Of a stretch of 64,000 bases of DNA, positions 51,083-60,215 are shown in pieces (the stretch's first letter is position 1; every line of letters begins with the position of its first letter). Under the pieces are notes generated by a model, which searched no databases, had not been told where the DNA came from, and worked only from the letters and a program-made list of their open reading frames with translations. Location: the NCBI GenBank assembly GCA_028284065.1, contig JANQSJ010000010.1, positions 310,001 through 374,000 of the forward strand, read 5' to 3'. This DNA comes from Parvularculaceae bacterium. Its GTDB lineage: Bacteria > Pseudomonadota > Alphaproteobacteria > Caulobacterales > Parvularculaceae. A program made the position numbers and the translations under genes.

Positions 51083-51819
51083 CCGGCGCGCGGGTCAACC
51101 ATGGCGCAACGCCGCCGATGCTCTTGGCGGCGCTCGCAGCTACATTGGCGGCGGCGACGTTGGCGAGTCTCATCGGCGAAGCGGCCGCGCACGACGTCTC
51201 CGCGTCGAACGCGACATTCGTCGAAGGCGTCGCCGGCCCGGCGCCCATCGCCTTCGCGTATCTCGGCGCCAAGCACATGGTGACCGGCCTCGATCACGTT
51301 CTTTTTCTGCTCGGCGTCATCTTCTACCTGCGGCGCATGGAAGACGTGCTCGTCTTCGTCTCGCTCTTCACGCTCGGCCATAGCCTCACCCTCATCGCCG
51401 GGGTGCTGGCGGGCGTCGACGTTTCGCCGCGGCTTGTCGACGCCGTGATCGGCTTTTCGGTCGCCTACAAAGCGTTCGAGAATATCGGCGGCGGCGGCCT
51501 CATTGCGCCGGCGCGATTGCCAGATCCGCGGATCGTCGTGTTCGCGTTCGGGCTCGCCCATGGACTTGGCCTCGCCACCAAGCTGCAGGCGCTGACGCTG
51601 TCCGAGGACGGACTTGTGGTGAACCTGTTGAGCTTCAATCTCGGCGTCGAAATCGGCCAGGCCCTCGTCCTTGCGGCGATGCTGATCGCGCTCGGCGCCT
51701 GGCGCGCCCGTTCCGATTTCGGCGCGCGCGCCTACGCCGCCAACGCCGCGCTTCTGACGGCGGGCTTTACGCTCGCGGCGATGCATCTGGTCGGCGCGGC
51801 GGTGGAGGGCCCGGCATGA
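51079..51819 (+). CDS. HupE/UreJ-type membrane protein
   Basis: 246 residues from GTG 51079 overlapping the cytochrome stop by four bases (GTGA); ATG 51118 is an alternative with a cleaner signal peptide (MLLAALAATLAAATLAS, ending AAAHD). After a periplasmic HDVSASN region it has the HupE_2 motifs: GLDHVLF, GHSLTL, FGLAHGLGL and FNLGVEIGQ. Embedded in a redox operon, it may supply copper, or another metal, to the monooxygenase or form part of a membrane complex. Translational coupling on both sides shows it is an obligate part of the operon. Confidence 0.87.
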   Translation: MTGARVNHGATPPMLLAALAATLAAATLASLIGEAAAHDVSASNATFVEGVAGPAPIAFAYLGAKHMVTGLDHVLFLLGVIFYLRRMEDVLVFVSLFTLGHSLTLIAGVLAGVDVSPRLVDAVIGFSVAYKAFENIGGGGLIAPARLPDPRIVVFAFGLAHGLGLATKLQALTLSEDGLVVNLLSFNLGVEIGQALVLAAMLIALGAWRARSDFGARAYAANAALLTAGFTLAAMHLVGAAVEGPA

Positions 51820-52412
51820 CGCAAGCGCCGATCGCATCCGGCGAGAAACGACGCCTTTTGCAGACGCTCGGCGGCGCAGGCGCCGTCGCCGCGGCGCTCC
51901 TCGTCTTCGCTGTTCTTCCCGCGGAATTCGGGATCGATCCGACGGGCGTTGGCGGCGCGCTCGGCCTCACCCGTCTCGCGCCGGCGAATGCGGAGGCGAG
52001 CCGCGTGCAGGACATCGCGCCCGCGCGCGACGCCGTCGCCTTTACGCTCGCGCCTTTTGAGTCCCTTGAGCTGAAATATGTCGGCGACAAGGGCGCGGCG
52101 ATCATCTACGAATGGTCCGGGAACGGACCCCTCCATTACGACTTCCACGGCGAACAGGAAGGCGCGGAGGAAGGGACGGCGCTGAGTTTCGGCCGCGGCG
52201 ACGCCGCCGCCCGCGCCGGCCAGATTGTGCTGCCGTTTGAGGGGGAGCACGGATGGTTCTGGGAGAACCGGACGGACGCCGACATTACGGTCGAAATTGA
52301 AGTCGCCGGATTCTTCACTGAGGGAATTGTCTATCGCGACGGGGGCCGGTTTGTGCGGCCGGCTGCGCGCGAGGACGCGGGCGGCCCGCCCGGGGAGGGA
52401 GCGACGCGGTGA
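51816..52412 (+). CDS. Transmembrane anchor protein
   Basis: 198 residues; ATG overlaps the previous stop by four bases. A single membrane segment (about residues 24-42) is followed by a periplasmic beta-rich domain with FTLAPFESLELKYVGDKGAA, YEWSGNGPLHYDFHGE and EHGWFWENRTDADITVEIEV. This matches proteins labelled transmembrane anchor protein that occur beside HupE/UreJ-like genes; function unknown. The beta domain could bind a cytochrome or a metal. Confidence 0.75.
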   Translation: MTQAPIASGEKRRLLQTLGGAGAVAAALLVFAVLPAEFGIDPTGVGGALGLTRLAPANAEASRVQDIAPARDAVAFTLAPFESLELKYVGDKGAAIIYEWSGNGPLHYDFHGEQEGAEEGTALSFGRGDAAARAGQIVLPFEGEHGWFWENRTDADITVEIEVAGFFTEGIVYRDGGRFVRPAAREDAGGPPGEGATR

Positions 52413-52975
52413 GAGACTTCATCGTCATGCTGAACGAGACGCCCTGGAGCATCGCGCTGCGGGAGTCGCTCTATGTCTGGCCGATCCTGGAGGCGACGCA
52501 TGTTCTGACGATCATGCTCTTCGCCGGGACCATCCTTATGGTGGACTTGCGCCTTCTCGGCCTCACCTTCAAGCAGACGACCGTCTCGGAGATGACCGAA
52601 AGGGTGCTGCCCTGGACGGTCGCGGGCTTTATCCTGCTGGTCATCACAGGCTCCGTCCTCTTTTACGCAAAGCCTCTCGTCTACTACCATAATATATTCT
52701 TTAGACTGAAAATGCTCTTCCTCGTGGCCGCCTTCGCAAACATACTCTATTTCCATAAGCGCGCGCAGGCGAATGTCGCCGAGTGGGATCTGACCGCGCC
52801 GCCGCGTTCGGCGCGGATTTCCGCCGGCCTGTCGCTCGCCGCATGGACGGCCATCATCGTCGCGGGCCGGATGATCGCCTATGACTGGTACGATTGCGGC
52901 AAGCTGAGGCCCGGCGGTTTTCTCGCCGTCGCTGCGAGTTGCCCCGCCCCCCTTGCCCAGTCGTCGGAGGAGTAG
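52409..52975 (+). CDS. DUF6644 family membrane protein
   Basis: 188 residues from GTG overlapping the anchor stop. Four to five membrane segments. Segment one, ILEATHVLTIMLFAGTILMV, then DLRLLG, defines the DUF6644 pattern H-x-L ... G-x-I-x-M-x-D-x-x-x-LG, which is also seen in the next gene. A later helix contains RLKMLFLVAAFANILYFHKR. The intramembrane histidines could ligate haem b or a metal, making it a candidate quinone-side subunit. Function is unknown. Confidence 0.8.
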   Translation: MRDFIVMLNETPWSIALRESLYVWPILEATHVLTIMLFAGTILMVDLRLLGLTFKQTTVSEMTERVLPWTVAGFILLVITGSVLFYAKPLVYYHNIFFRLKMLFLVAAFANILYFHKRAQANVAEWDLTAPPRSARISAGLSLAAWTAIIVAGRMIAYDWYDCGKLRPGGFLAVAASCPAPLAQSSEE

Positions 52976-52981
52976 CGGACG

Positions 52982-53659
52982 ATGTTCTATTGCCGCGACG
53001 ATCAGGGCGAATATGAGTGTTCATTCGCGGACAAGTTCGTGCTGCCCTTGTTCGATGGGCTCGACGCATCGCCGATAGCGACCGCGGTAAAGGCGTCGGC
53101 GATGGTGGTGCCCTGGGCGGGCGTTGCGCATCTCCTGGCGCTCGGGCTTCTCGGCGGCGCTATCTTCATGGCGGACGCCAAGGCGCTCGGCGCAGGGCTC
53201 AAGTCCCACACGACGGCGGACGTGGAACGAAACGTGCGGCCGATCCTTTTCGCCGCCGTGGCGCTCGCGATCGTGTCGGGCGGCATTCTCGCCCTCGGCG
53301 AATTGAAGAAGCTTTACTACAGCCCACCCTACTGGCTGAAAATGGCGACCTTCGCGAGCGCGCTCCTCTTCACCTTCGGCGTACGGAACAGGCTGATCGC
53401 AAACGCGGGAAAAGGCGACCGACTGACCTACGCGATCTGGGCGGCGATCGGCGTCGCGTGGCTCGGCGTGTTCGCCTTCATGTCGAACTGGCTGGCCCGC
53501 GGCGCGCTCTTCCTCCTGCTGGGAGCGCTGGGGGCGACGGTCTGGAGGCGACGCGCGACGCTCGGGCCGAACGATCTTGCGCTGTCGGTCGCAGCGATCT
53601 GTTCGATCGTCCTTTGGCTCACCACCGCCGCCGCCGGCCGCTGGATAGCGTTCTACTAA
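52982..53659 (+). CDS. DUF6644 family membrane protein, second copy
   Basis: 225 residues starting six bases after the first copy. It shares the pattern H-x-L ... G-x-I-x-M-x-D-x-x-x-LG (GVAHLLALGLLGGAIFMADA, KALG) and YWLKMATFASALL. It has six hydrophobic segments, one more helix pair than its neighbour, and ends WIAFY. The tandem suggests a heterodimeric membrane module at the end of the quinoprotein operon. It is the last gene before a 105-base gap. Confidence 0.8.
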   Translation: MFYCRDDQGEYECSFADKFVLPLFDGLDASPIATAVKASAMVVPWAGVAHLLALGLLGGAIFMADAKALGAGLKSHTTADVERNVRPILFAAVALAIVSGGILALGELKKLYYSPPYWLKMATFASALLFTFGVRNRLIANAGKGDRLTYAIWAAIGVAWLGVFAFMSNWLARGALFLLLGALGATVWRRRATLGPNDLALSVAAICSIVLWLTTAAAGRWIAFY

Positions 53660-53763
53660 CCAAGCGCCCTCCCCCTTTTTTCCCCGGCCCGCCCGCCGAC
53701 GACCGGCTCGACAGGCCGGCGCATTAACCCTATCTTTTGCGCCAAAGGGGGTTGTTGGGGGTA

Positions 53764-55230
53764 ATGGGCATCTTCGAACAAGCCGCCCTGGGCGGCGTCG
53801 CCGACCGCGTTTTCGACGGCGCGGCGCTGGCGCTCGCCGATTCCGGCGGCCTCGTTGGCGGCGGCGCAGGCGGCTTGGTCGGCGCGTCCGCGGGCGTCGT
53901 TCTCCTCATGGGGCTTGTCGCCTACGGCGTCATGACCTCGCGCCGGCTTGACGGCTCCTCCCTCTTCAACCGGCTCTTCGTGATCGTCGCAACGTCAAGC
54001 GCGTTCTTCTCCGGCGTCTCCTCCGCGATCGGCTTCGGCCTCATCACCAGCCAGGAAACCGCGGATTTTTTCCGCAATGCGGTGCTGCCGCCGGCGTTCG
54101 GCGTGTTCGTCTTCGCGCTTGCCGTGACGATCTGGGTCGGCGGGGCGGAGTTCGTGCGCAATCGCGACTGGTTCCGTACGATCGGCAAGGGCATCGTCGC
54201 GGACATCGCGTTTTTCCTCGAACGCGCGCTGAAGCTCTTCATTATCGTACCCGCCTTCGCGGTCATTCTTTTCTTCGTCTCAACCTGGACAACGGTCGTC
54301 GGCATTGGCGGCGTCGATGCGGTGCGCCACACCTATTCCTACGAGCTGAGACGCCTGCAGGCGGAGTGCGCAGGCGTCACCGCCCATCGCCAGAAAGACT
54401 TCCTTTTCCTGCAGGACCTGAGCCTCTCCGTCGCCGACGTCGCGCGGGTGGCGCGCAATGAGGCGGAGCGCGGGACGCAGTCGGGCGCGTCCGGACAAGG
54501 CGCGATCGCGGATTATTTTCTCGGCGTCTCGCAATGGCTTGCGGGGCTCGAGCGAAGCGTGGCCGAGGTCATCGAGGCGCCCCATCCGGCCGGCGCTGAC
54601 CCATACTCCTCAAACATCTGTACAGACACCGCCGACCGCATCAACGAGAAGCTCGCCTCAAACGCGTACGCAAACTACGACCTCTGGGCGCGCGAAATCG
54701 AAAGCGACTATAACGACTTCATTACGGTGCTGAACCGGTGGCGGCGCGATCGGCGGATCGAGCGGCTGATGGAGCAGCAGATCGACGCCTTCGACCGCGC
54801 AAACCCGAAACCCTTCGGCGCCAGCCGGGCGCAGCTGCGCATTATCGAAGGCTATTCGGACCAGGTGGAAAGCGCGTTGAATTCGCTGTTGCGGAGCCAG
54901 AAACTCGCCAAGCCGCCCCCGCCCATTCCATCCGCGGCGGAGCTGTCGCCGGCGCGAGGGCTCGCCATCTTCACCGAATTCATGACGCCGGACGCGCTTA
55001 TTATTCCGGAGACGGACGAAAATGTCTCCCGAACCGCCCGTATCGTCTATGAAGAAGAAACGATCGAGCCGCTCTCCAGCATCTCCCCCCGGGACGCGGT
55101 CCTGAAGAACGCCAACATTTTTTCCGATATCTGGGCGCTCGCCGTCGCATGGGACTATGCGAGCTACATTCTTATGCTCGCCTATCTCTTCTTTCCGAGC
55201 GCGGAGCGCGCGGCCGGCAGAAAAGACTAA
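53764..55230 (+). CDS. Multi-pass membrane protein of unknown function
   Basis: 488 residues from ATG 53764 with a G-rich upstream stretch. Four N-terminal membrane helices (about 40-60, 75-95, 110-130, 165-190), a long soluble region of some 270 residues with helical and charged stretches (RRLQAECAGVTAHRQKDFLF, RWRRDRRIERLMEQQ), and a C-terminal hydrophobic segment (YASYILMLAYLFFPS). I recognise no family. It is separated from the operon upstream by about 100 bases with weak hairpin potential, so it could be independently transcribed. Confidence 0.75.
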   Translation: MGIFEQAALGGVADRVFDGAALALADSGGLVGGGAGGLVGASAGVVLLMGLVAYGVMTSRRLDGSSLFNRLFVIVATSSAFFSGVSSAIGFGLITSQETADFFRNAVLPPAFGVFVFALAVTIWVGGAEFVRNRDWFRTIGKGIVADIAFFLERALKLFIIVPAFAVILFFVSTWTTVVGIGGVDAVRHTYSYELRRLQAECAGVTAHRQKDFLFLQDLSLSVADVARVARNEAERGTQSGASGQGAIADYFLGVSQWLAGLERSVAEVIEAPHPAGADPYSSNICTDTADRINEKLASNAYANYDLWAREIESDYNDFITVLNRWRRDRRIERLMEQQIDAFDRANPKPFGASRAQLRIIEGYSDQVESALNSLLRSQKLAKPPPPIPSAAELSPARGLAIFTEFMTPDALIIPETDENVSRTARIVYEEETIEPLSSISPRDAVLKNANIFSDIWALAVAWDYASYILMLAYLFFPSAERAAGRKD

Positions 55231-55812
55231 AGCATCGCGGCTTTGGCCGGTTTCGCTTCGTCGGCGTCCGTTTCCGCTCTTGCGAGCTTTAAAACCCTCA
55301 ATCGTTCAGCGCCATGCGCGCGGCGTCACGTCATCGCGGCGCGCCGCGGCATGGCGGGGCATGCGTCAATTGAGACAGGCGCAAAACGGGATGCTTGTCG
55401 GGAGGGCGCGAGGCGCTGATGCTCAACGGATTCTCAAGGCTAACGTTCTGTTCACACTCGTTTCCCATTTGTAAGCTGATCGTCTGCATCGGAACGCTAA
55501 GACTACGGATTTTTCATCGAATGGAAACAATCCGGCGCATCGGCGCATGCATTGCTCATGCGACACGTTTGCGGTCAGGTATTGCGGGGTTTTTCGGCCC
55601 ATTGCTCGAATGGCGAATTCTTCATCTTGCCGGATGACGCGCCGCAGACGCCCATACTTCCGCCGATTTCCAAGGCTCGCGCGGCCCGAAAAAACAGCGT
55701 CGCCGAAATCCGAGGCATTTTAGGCGTGCTGGAAAAGGCGTTGAAACGATGAGCCTCTAAATGCCTCCGAGATGCGGGACAACAGTACGTTCCGCAATCG
55801 GAGTGTTTACGA
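55231..55812. other. Intergenic region, no gene seen
   Basis: About 580 bases between the membrane protein and the DUF1800 gene. Local composition is less G+C-rich than the neighbours. Small frames have no family resemblance or ribosome binding site. It probably holds the promoter of the DUF1800-DUF1501 pair. Confidence 0.4.
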
Positions 55813-57696
55813 ATGGTAAGTGCGTTGCGTATTGCTTGCCGGGGCGGCAGCCCCATAAAGGGTCGTGTTTTCGTTCTAGCGCTCGCGGCGATGGGTCTCG
55901 CCGCCTGTAACGACGACGACGCGCAAGAGGCCGCAGCGCCGGCTGTCCAGAGCGCTCCGCCTGCGCCGGCGCCGCAGATGTCTGCGCCGCCCGCGACGCC
56001 TACGCCCACGCAAGCGCCTCCGCCTCAATCCGCGCCGCCGCCTCAGTCAGCGCCTCCGCCTCAATCCCCGCCGCCGGTCAATGCGGTGGGCAGTTCGACC
56101 GACTTTCCGGCCTCGGACGAAGAAGCCGCGCGGTTCCTGGTGCAGGCCTCGTTCGGCCCTTCAGACCTGGCGATCGCCGAAGTCCGCTCGCTCGGATACT
56201 CCGAGTGGTTTCAGCAACAACTGGGCGCGTCGGCGTCATTCTACACGGCGCGCGTCAAGGCGCGCATGCTTATTGAAGGCCAGAACTGGCGGTTGCGCAG
56301 CGGGGTTTCGCAGGCGTTCTGGGAATATGGGGTGGTGTCTGAAGACCAGCTGCGCCAAAGGATGACCTATGCGCTCTCGCAGATCGTCGTTGCGTCGGAC
56401 GCGGCCGGATCGCCGATTACGGCGACTCCGCTCGCCACGGGCTACTATGTCGATCAGTTAAGCATTCACGCCCTCGGAAACTACCGTGACCTCCTCGAAG
56501 CGATCACCTATTCGCCGGCGATGGGCATGTATCTGACCTATGTCGGCAATCGCAAAGGCGATCCGGACAGTGGGCGCCTGCCCGACGAAAACTATGCCCG
56601 TGAGATCATGCAGCTCTTCACGATAGGGCTTCTGGAGCTCAATCCAGACGGCACCCCAAGGCCCGGCAATATCGAAACGTACACAAATGATGATATTGTC
56701 GGGCTCGCGCGAGTGTTCACCGGGCTTGGCTTCAAGGGGCACCGCACCAGGCATCAGAGCGCGGACGATGACGCGCTCTACAGCCCGATGGAGATCTACC
56801 CGGAAGAGCATTCGCCGCTGGAAAAGTCATTCCTCGGGCAAACAATACCGGCCAACACGGGCGCGGCGGAATCCATCGATCGCGCCCTCGACATTCTCTT
56901 CAATCACCCCAACGTTGCGCCCTTTATCTGCCGCCAGCTTATTCAGCGGCTGATCACCAGCGACCCGAGCCCCGCCTATGTGCGGCGCGTCGCCGGCGTG
57001 TTCGAGAGCGGGTCATACACGCTACCGAACGGGAATGTCGTCGGCGAAGGACGCCGCGGCGATCTCGCCGCGACCGCTGCGGCCATTATTCTTGACCCTG
57101 AGGCGAGACAGTCGGTCGACGCCGCCTCGGCGACGTTCGGGAAGGTGCGCGAGCCGGTGCTTCGCTTCCTGCACTGGGCGAGAGCCTTTGACCTGCGCTC
57201 CACCCGTGCGGAAGAAGACGCGGATCTCCTCCAGGCGCAATCTTCGGACAGCCTCGGGCAACATCCCTTCCGCTCGCCGTCGGTGTTCAACTTCTATCGC
57301 CCGGGATACGTGGCGCCGAACAGCGCCACCGGCGGGGCGGGCCTCGTCGCGCCGGAGCTTCAGATAGAAAACGAAGCCTCCGCCGTCGGCTACGCCAACT
57401 TCATGAGCCGGCTAGTCCGCGACGAAACGCGCGCCTTCGAAGGCGCCAGCGGCAATGCTTTCAGTCCGACCTATGCCGATGAACTACCGCTCGCGGAGGA
57501 TATCGATGCGCTCATCGACCGTCTCGATCTTCTGCTGACGTATGGCCGCCTCAGCGCGGAGACCCGCGAGACGATTAGAACCGTTCTCCAAGCGATGGAA
57601 ATCCGTGAAGGCCGGGAGGCGGAGGATCGCGAGAGGCGGGTTCAAATGGCTGTTCAGCTTGTCGTGACAAGCCTTGAATACGTGACGCAGATCTAA
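55813..57696 (+). CDS. DUF1800 domain-containing protein
   Basis: 627 residues. Possible lipoprotein signal (FVLALAAMGLAACND) and a low-complexity linker with PPPQSA repeats at about 75-95. The DUF1800 domain begins near EEAARFLVQASFGPSDLAIA and contains PDENYAREIMQLFTIGL, FICRQLIQRLITSDPSPAYV and PSVFNFYRPGYVAPN. These proteins are exported and occur next to DUF1501 proteins, which are sulfatase-like; both function unknown. The DUF1501 gene follows after 31 bases. Confidence 0.92.
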   Translation: MVSALRIACRGGSPIKGRVFVLALAAMGLAACNDDDAQEAAAPAVQSAPPAPAPQMSAPPATPTPTQAPPPQSAPPPQSAPPPQSPPPVNAVGSSTDFPASDEEAARFLVQASFGPSDLAIAEVRSLGYSEWFQQQLGASASFYTARVKARMLIEGQNWRLRSGVSQAFWEYGVVSEDQLRQRMTYALSQIVVASDAAGSPITATPLATGYYVDQLSIHALGNYRDLLEAITYSPAMGMYLTYVGNRKGDPDSGRLPDENYAREIMQLFTIGLLELNPDGTPRPGNIETYTNDDIVGLARVFTGLGFKGHRTRHQSADDDALYSPMEIYPEEHSPLEKSFLGQTIPANTGAAESIDRALDILFNHPNVAPFICRQLIQRLITSDPSPAYVRRVAGVFESGSYTLPNGNVVGEGRRGDLAATAAAIILDPEARQSVDAASATFGKVREPVLRFLHWARAFDLRSTRAEEDADLLQAQSSDSLGQHPFRSPSVFNFYRPGYVAPNSATGGAGLVAPELQIENEASAVGYANFMSRLVRDETRAFEGASGNAFSPTYADELPLAEDIDALIDRLDLLLTYGRLSAETRETIRTVLQAMEIREGREAEDRERRVQMAVQLVVTSLEYVTQI

Positions 57697-57727
57697 AACC
57701 ACAGAAAAACCAGTCGAGAGCACCGCC

Positions 57728-59146
57728 ATGCCTGATCCCTTCAACATGGACCGTCGCAGTTTCCTCCGCTCGCTTGGCGCCTCCGCCGCCGGCGCAGGCA
57801 TCGCCCAGACCTTTGGCGGCATTGCGGCCCGCGCCGCCGATGTCAGCGGATACCGCGCGCTCGTCTGCGTGTTTCTGAAAGGCGGCATGGACGGCCATGA
57901 CACGCTATTTCCATTTGATACGGCGTCATATAATCGCTATGCGGAACTCCGTTCTGAGTTGATTGATGGCGATGGCGGCGCCGCCGGCGGCCAGGTTCGA
58001 GGCCGCTCCGCGCTTCTTGAGCTTTCACCCCAAAACGCCGCGGATTTCGGATCGAGGCGTTTCGCCCTGCCGCCGACCCTCTCAGGGATTCACTCGCTGT
58101 TCGAACAGGGCAAGGCGAGCGTCATCGCCAATGTCGGCCCCCTGCTGGCGCCCATGAACGCCACTCAGTATCGGGAGCAACAGAGCCTACGCCCGAGCAA
58201 ACTGTTCTCCCACAATGATCAGCAGTCCACCTGGATGGCGTTGCGGCCGGAGGGCGCGCGTCTCGGCTGGGGCGGCAGATTCGCTGATTTCGCCCTTGCA
58301 GCGAACGCCAACGCCTTTCCGGCGTTCACGGCGATAACCGTGTCCGGCAATGAAGTGTTTCTCGCCGGCCGGGACGTATCCCAGTACAAAATTGGATCGG
58401 GAGGCGCGGAGAGTTTCCGCGAACTGGACCGCGGCTCCATTCTCGGCGCCGCAAACGGCGATCCCGTCGTTGAGGCTGCGCTAATCGACCACTACGCAAA
58501 GACGTCCGCAAGCGCCGACAGTCTTTTCGGCGAAGATATCGCCCGCATCGCCCAGAGAGCCTACACGTCTAACGCGGCGTATGAAGAGGCGACGGAAGCG
58601 TTCGGCGATTTCTCGACGCCGTTTCCCGACTCAAGCCTTGCCGGAAAGCTTCGCACGGTCGCGCGCACAATCGCGGCCCGTAGCGCGCTCGGCGCCGCGC
58701 GACAGGTGTTTATCGTTACGACCGGCGGGTACGACACGCACTCCGGCCAGGCGGGCAACCTGCCAAATCTTCACCGCGATCTCGACGCGTCGCTGGTCGC
58801 GTTCTACGGCGCGCTTGAGGAGCTTGGCGTCGAGAATAACGTAACGACATTCACGGCGTCCGACTTCGGACGCACCCTGACGTTGAACAACTCAGGCACC
58901 GATCATGGCTGGGCGGGGCATCAATTCGTCATCGGCGGATCGGTCGACGGCCGTAAGATATTCGGCGACGTGCCGCCGTACGACCTCGATCATGAGTACG
59001 ATGTCGGGCGCGGCCGGATGATCCCGACGACCTCGATCGAGCAATTCGCGGCCCCCTTCGGCCGCTGGTTCGGCCTCAATGAATCCGAAGTGCGCATGGC
59101 GCTGCCAAATCTTGATGCGTTTTCCGGCGCGCCGGCGTTCGTCTAA
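57728..59146 (+). CDS. DUF1501 domain-containing protein
   Basis: 472 residues. Tat signal near the N-terminus, MDRRSFLRSLGASAAGAGIA, cleavage near AARAAD. The domain, related to alkaline-phosphatase/sulfatase folds, shows LVCVFLKGGMDGHDTLFPFD, NDQQSTWMALRPEGARLGWGG, TTGGYDTHSGQ and TASDFGRTLTLNNSGTDHGW, with conserved aspartates and histidines for metal binding. It is the usual partner of DUF1800; the pair is exported but its substrate is unknown. Confidence 0.92.
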   Translation: MPDPFNMDRRSFLRSLGASAAGAGIAQTFGGIAARAADVSGYRALVCVFLKGGMDGHDTLFPFDTASYNRYAELRSELIDGDGGAAGGQVRGRSALLELSPQNAADFGSRRFALPPTLSGIHSLFEQGKASVIANVGPLLAPMNATQYREQQSLRPSKLFSHNDQQSTWMALRPEGARLGWGGRFADFALAANANAFPAFTAITVSGNEVFLAGRDVSQYKIGSGGAESFRELDRGSILGAANGDPVVEAALIDHYAKTSASADSLFGEDIARIAQRAYTSNAAYEEATEAFGDFSTPFPDSSLAGKLRTVARTIAARSALGAARQVFIVTTGGYDTHSGQAGNLPNLHRDLDASLVAFYGALEELGVENNVTTFTASDFGRTLTLNNSGTDHGWAGHQFVIGGSVDGRKIFGDVPPYDLDHEYDVGRGRMIPTTSIEQFAAPFGRWFGLNESEVRMALPNLDAFSGAPAFV

Positions 59147-59178
59147 CGCCAGATTCGCGCACCACTAAAGACGCGTCG

Positions 59179-60066
59179 TCAGCCCGACGCCTTCGCGGCG
59201 TCGACCGCATCCTTCAGAAGATCGACGCGGTCGGTCATGACCCCGTCAACGCCAAGCGAGAGAAGACGGCGCATGTCCTCCGGATCATTGATGGTCCAGA
59301 TCTGCATGCGCACGCCGCGCCGTCGCGCAGCGCCGATGGTTCGGGGGGTGACGAGACGAAGTCCCCCCGATTCTTCCGGTATCTGCAAGGCGACCGCTTC
59401 TAGCGGCAGAAACTTCGCCAGTCCGACATAGGCCGCAAGGACGAAACGCGTCGCCTCCCGACTGGACATCGACGTCGCCACCTCGGGGCAGGCGCGCCTG
59501 AACGCCGCCATCGCCGCGTCATGGAATGACGCGACCAACGCGCGCGTCGCCGCGCCGGCGGCTCGGATATCCCGGCACATCGCGCGCGCCGCTTCCTCCG
59601 TATCCGGCTTTATTTCGATGATCCAGCGGGCGTCCGGAAATGCAGCGAGCGCATCCGACAGCTTTGGCGCGCGAATGCCCTCGCCGGAAAAGTCGCGGCC
59701 GGCGACGTCATTGGCGCCGGCGTCGGCGCGCGCGATTTCCGAATAATCCATGTCGGCGATGCGGCCGCTCATATCCGTCGTCCGGTCGAGGGTCGCATCG
59801 TGGCGAAGGATAAGAATGCCGTCCCTGGTCAGCTGCGCGTCGACCTCCAGAACGTCGGCCCCCATGGCGAGCGCGGCCTCCAGCGCGACGATTGTGTTCG
59901 GCGGCCGCGCGCCCTGGCCGCCGCCGTGGGCGATGATCTCCGCGCGGCCCTCCGGCGCGGCGTCGAAATAGGCGTGCGACGCCGGCGCGCGACCAGGCGC
60001 CAGCCACGCCAGAATGGCGCCGACGGCGAGCGCGGCCCCCGCAATTGCGGCAATGCGCGCGATCAT
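59179..60066 (-). CDS. Glycerophosphodiester phosphodiesterase
   Basis: 295 residues with a hydrophobic N-terminal segment (IARIAAIAGAALAVGAILAW) that anchors or exports it. Catalytic TIM barrel: IAHGGGQGARPPNT (His-Gly-Gly with PPNT in place of the usual PENT), GADVLEVDAQLTRDGILILR with the ExD pair, and a C-terminal WTINDPEDMRRLLSLGVDGVMTD. It hydrolyses glycerophosphodiesters to glycerol-3-phosphate and an alcohol. It is convergent with the DUF1501 gene. Confidence 0.92.
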   Translation of the reverse strand: MIARIAAIAGAALAVGAILAWLAPGRAPASHAYFDAAPEGRAEIIAHGGGQGARPPNTIVALEAALAMGADVLEVDAQLTRDGILILRHDATLDRTTDMSGRIADMDYSEIARADAGANDVAGRDFSGEGIRAPKLSDALAAFPDARWIIEIKPDTEEAARAMCRDIRAAGAATRALVASFHDAAMAAFRRACPEVATSMSSREATRFVLAAYVGLAKFLPLEAVALQIPEESGGLRLVTPRTIGAARRRGVRMQIWTINDPEDMRRLLSLGVDGVMTDRVDLLKDAVDAAKASG

Positions 60067-60215
60067 GGCTCTTCCTTCCCCTAAAGCGCTTGGTTGGCGC
60101 GCGCCCGGCCGGGATTGCGCCGCGCCAAGCTAACCTGCGATACTCTCATCGCCTGGACAAGCATCGCCTCGACAAGGCGGCCAGGCGACGACACGGCGAT
60201 CCTCGGAGCGATCAG

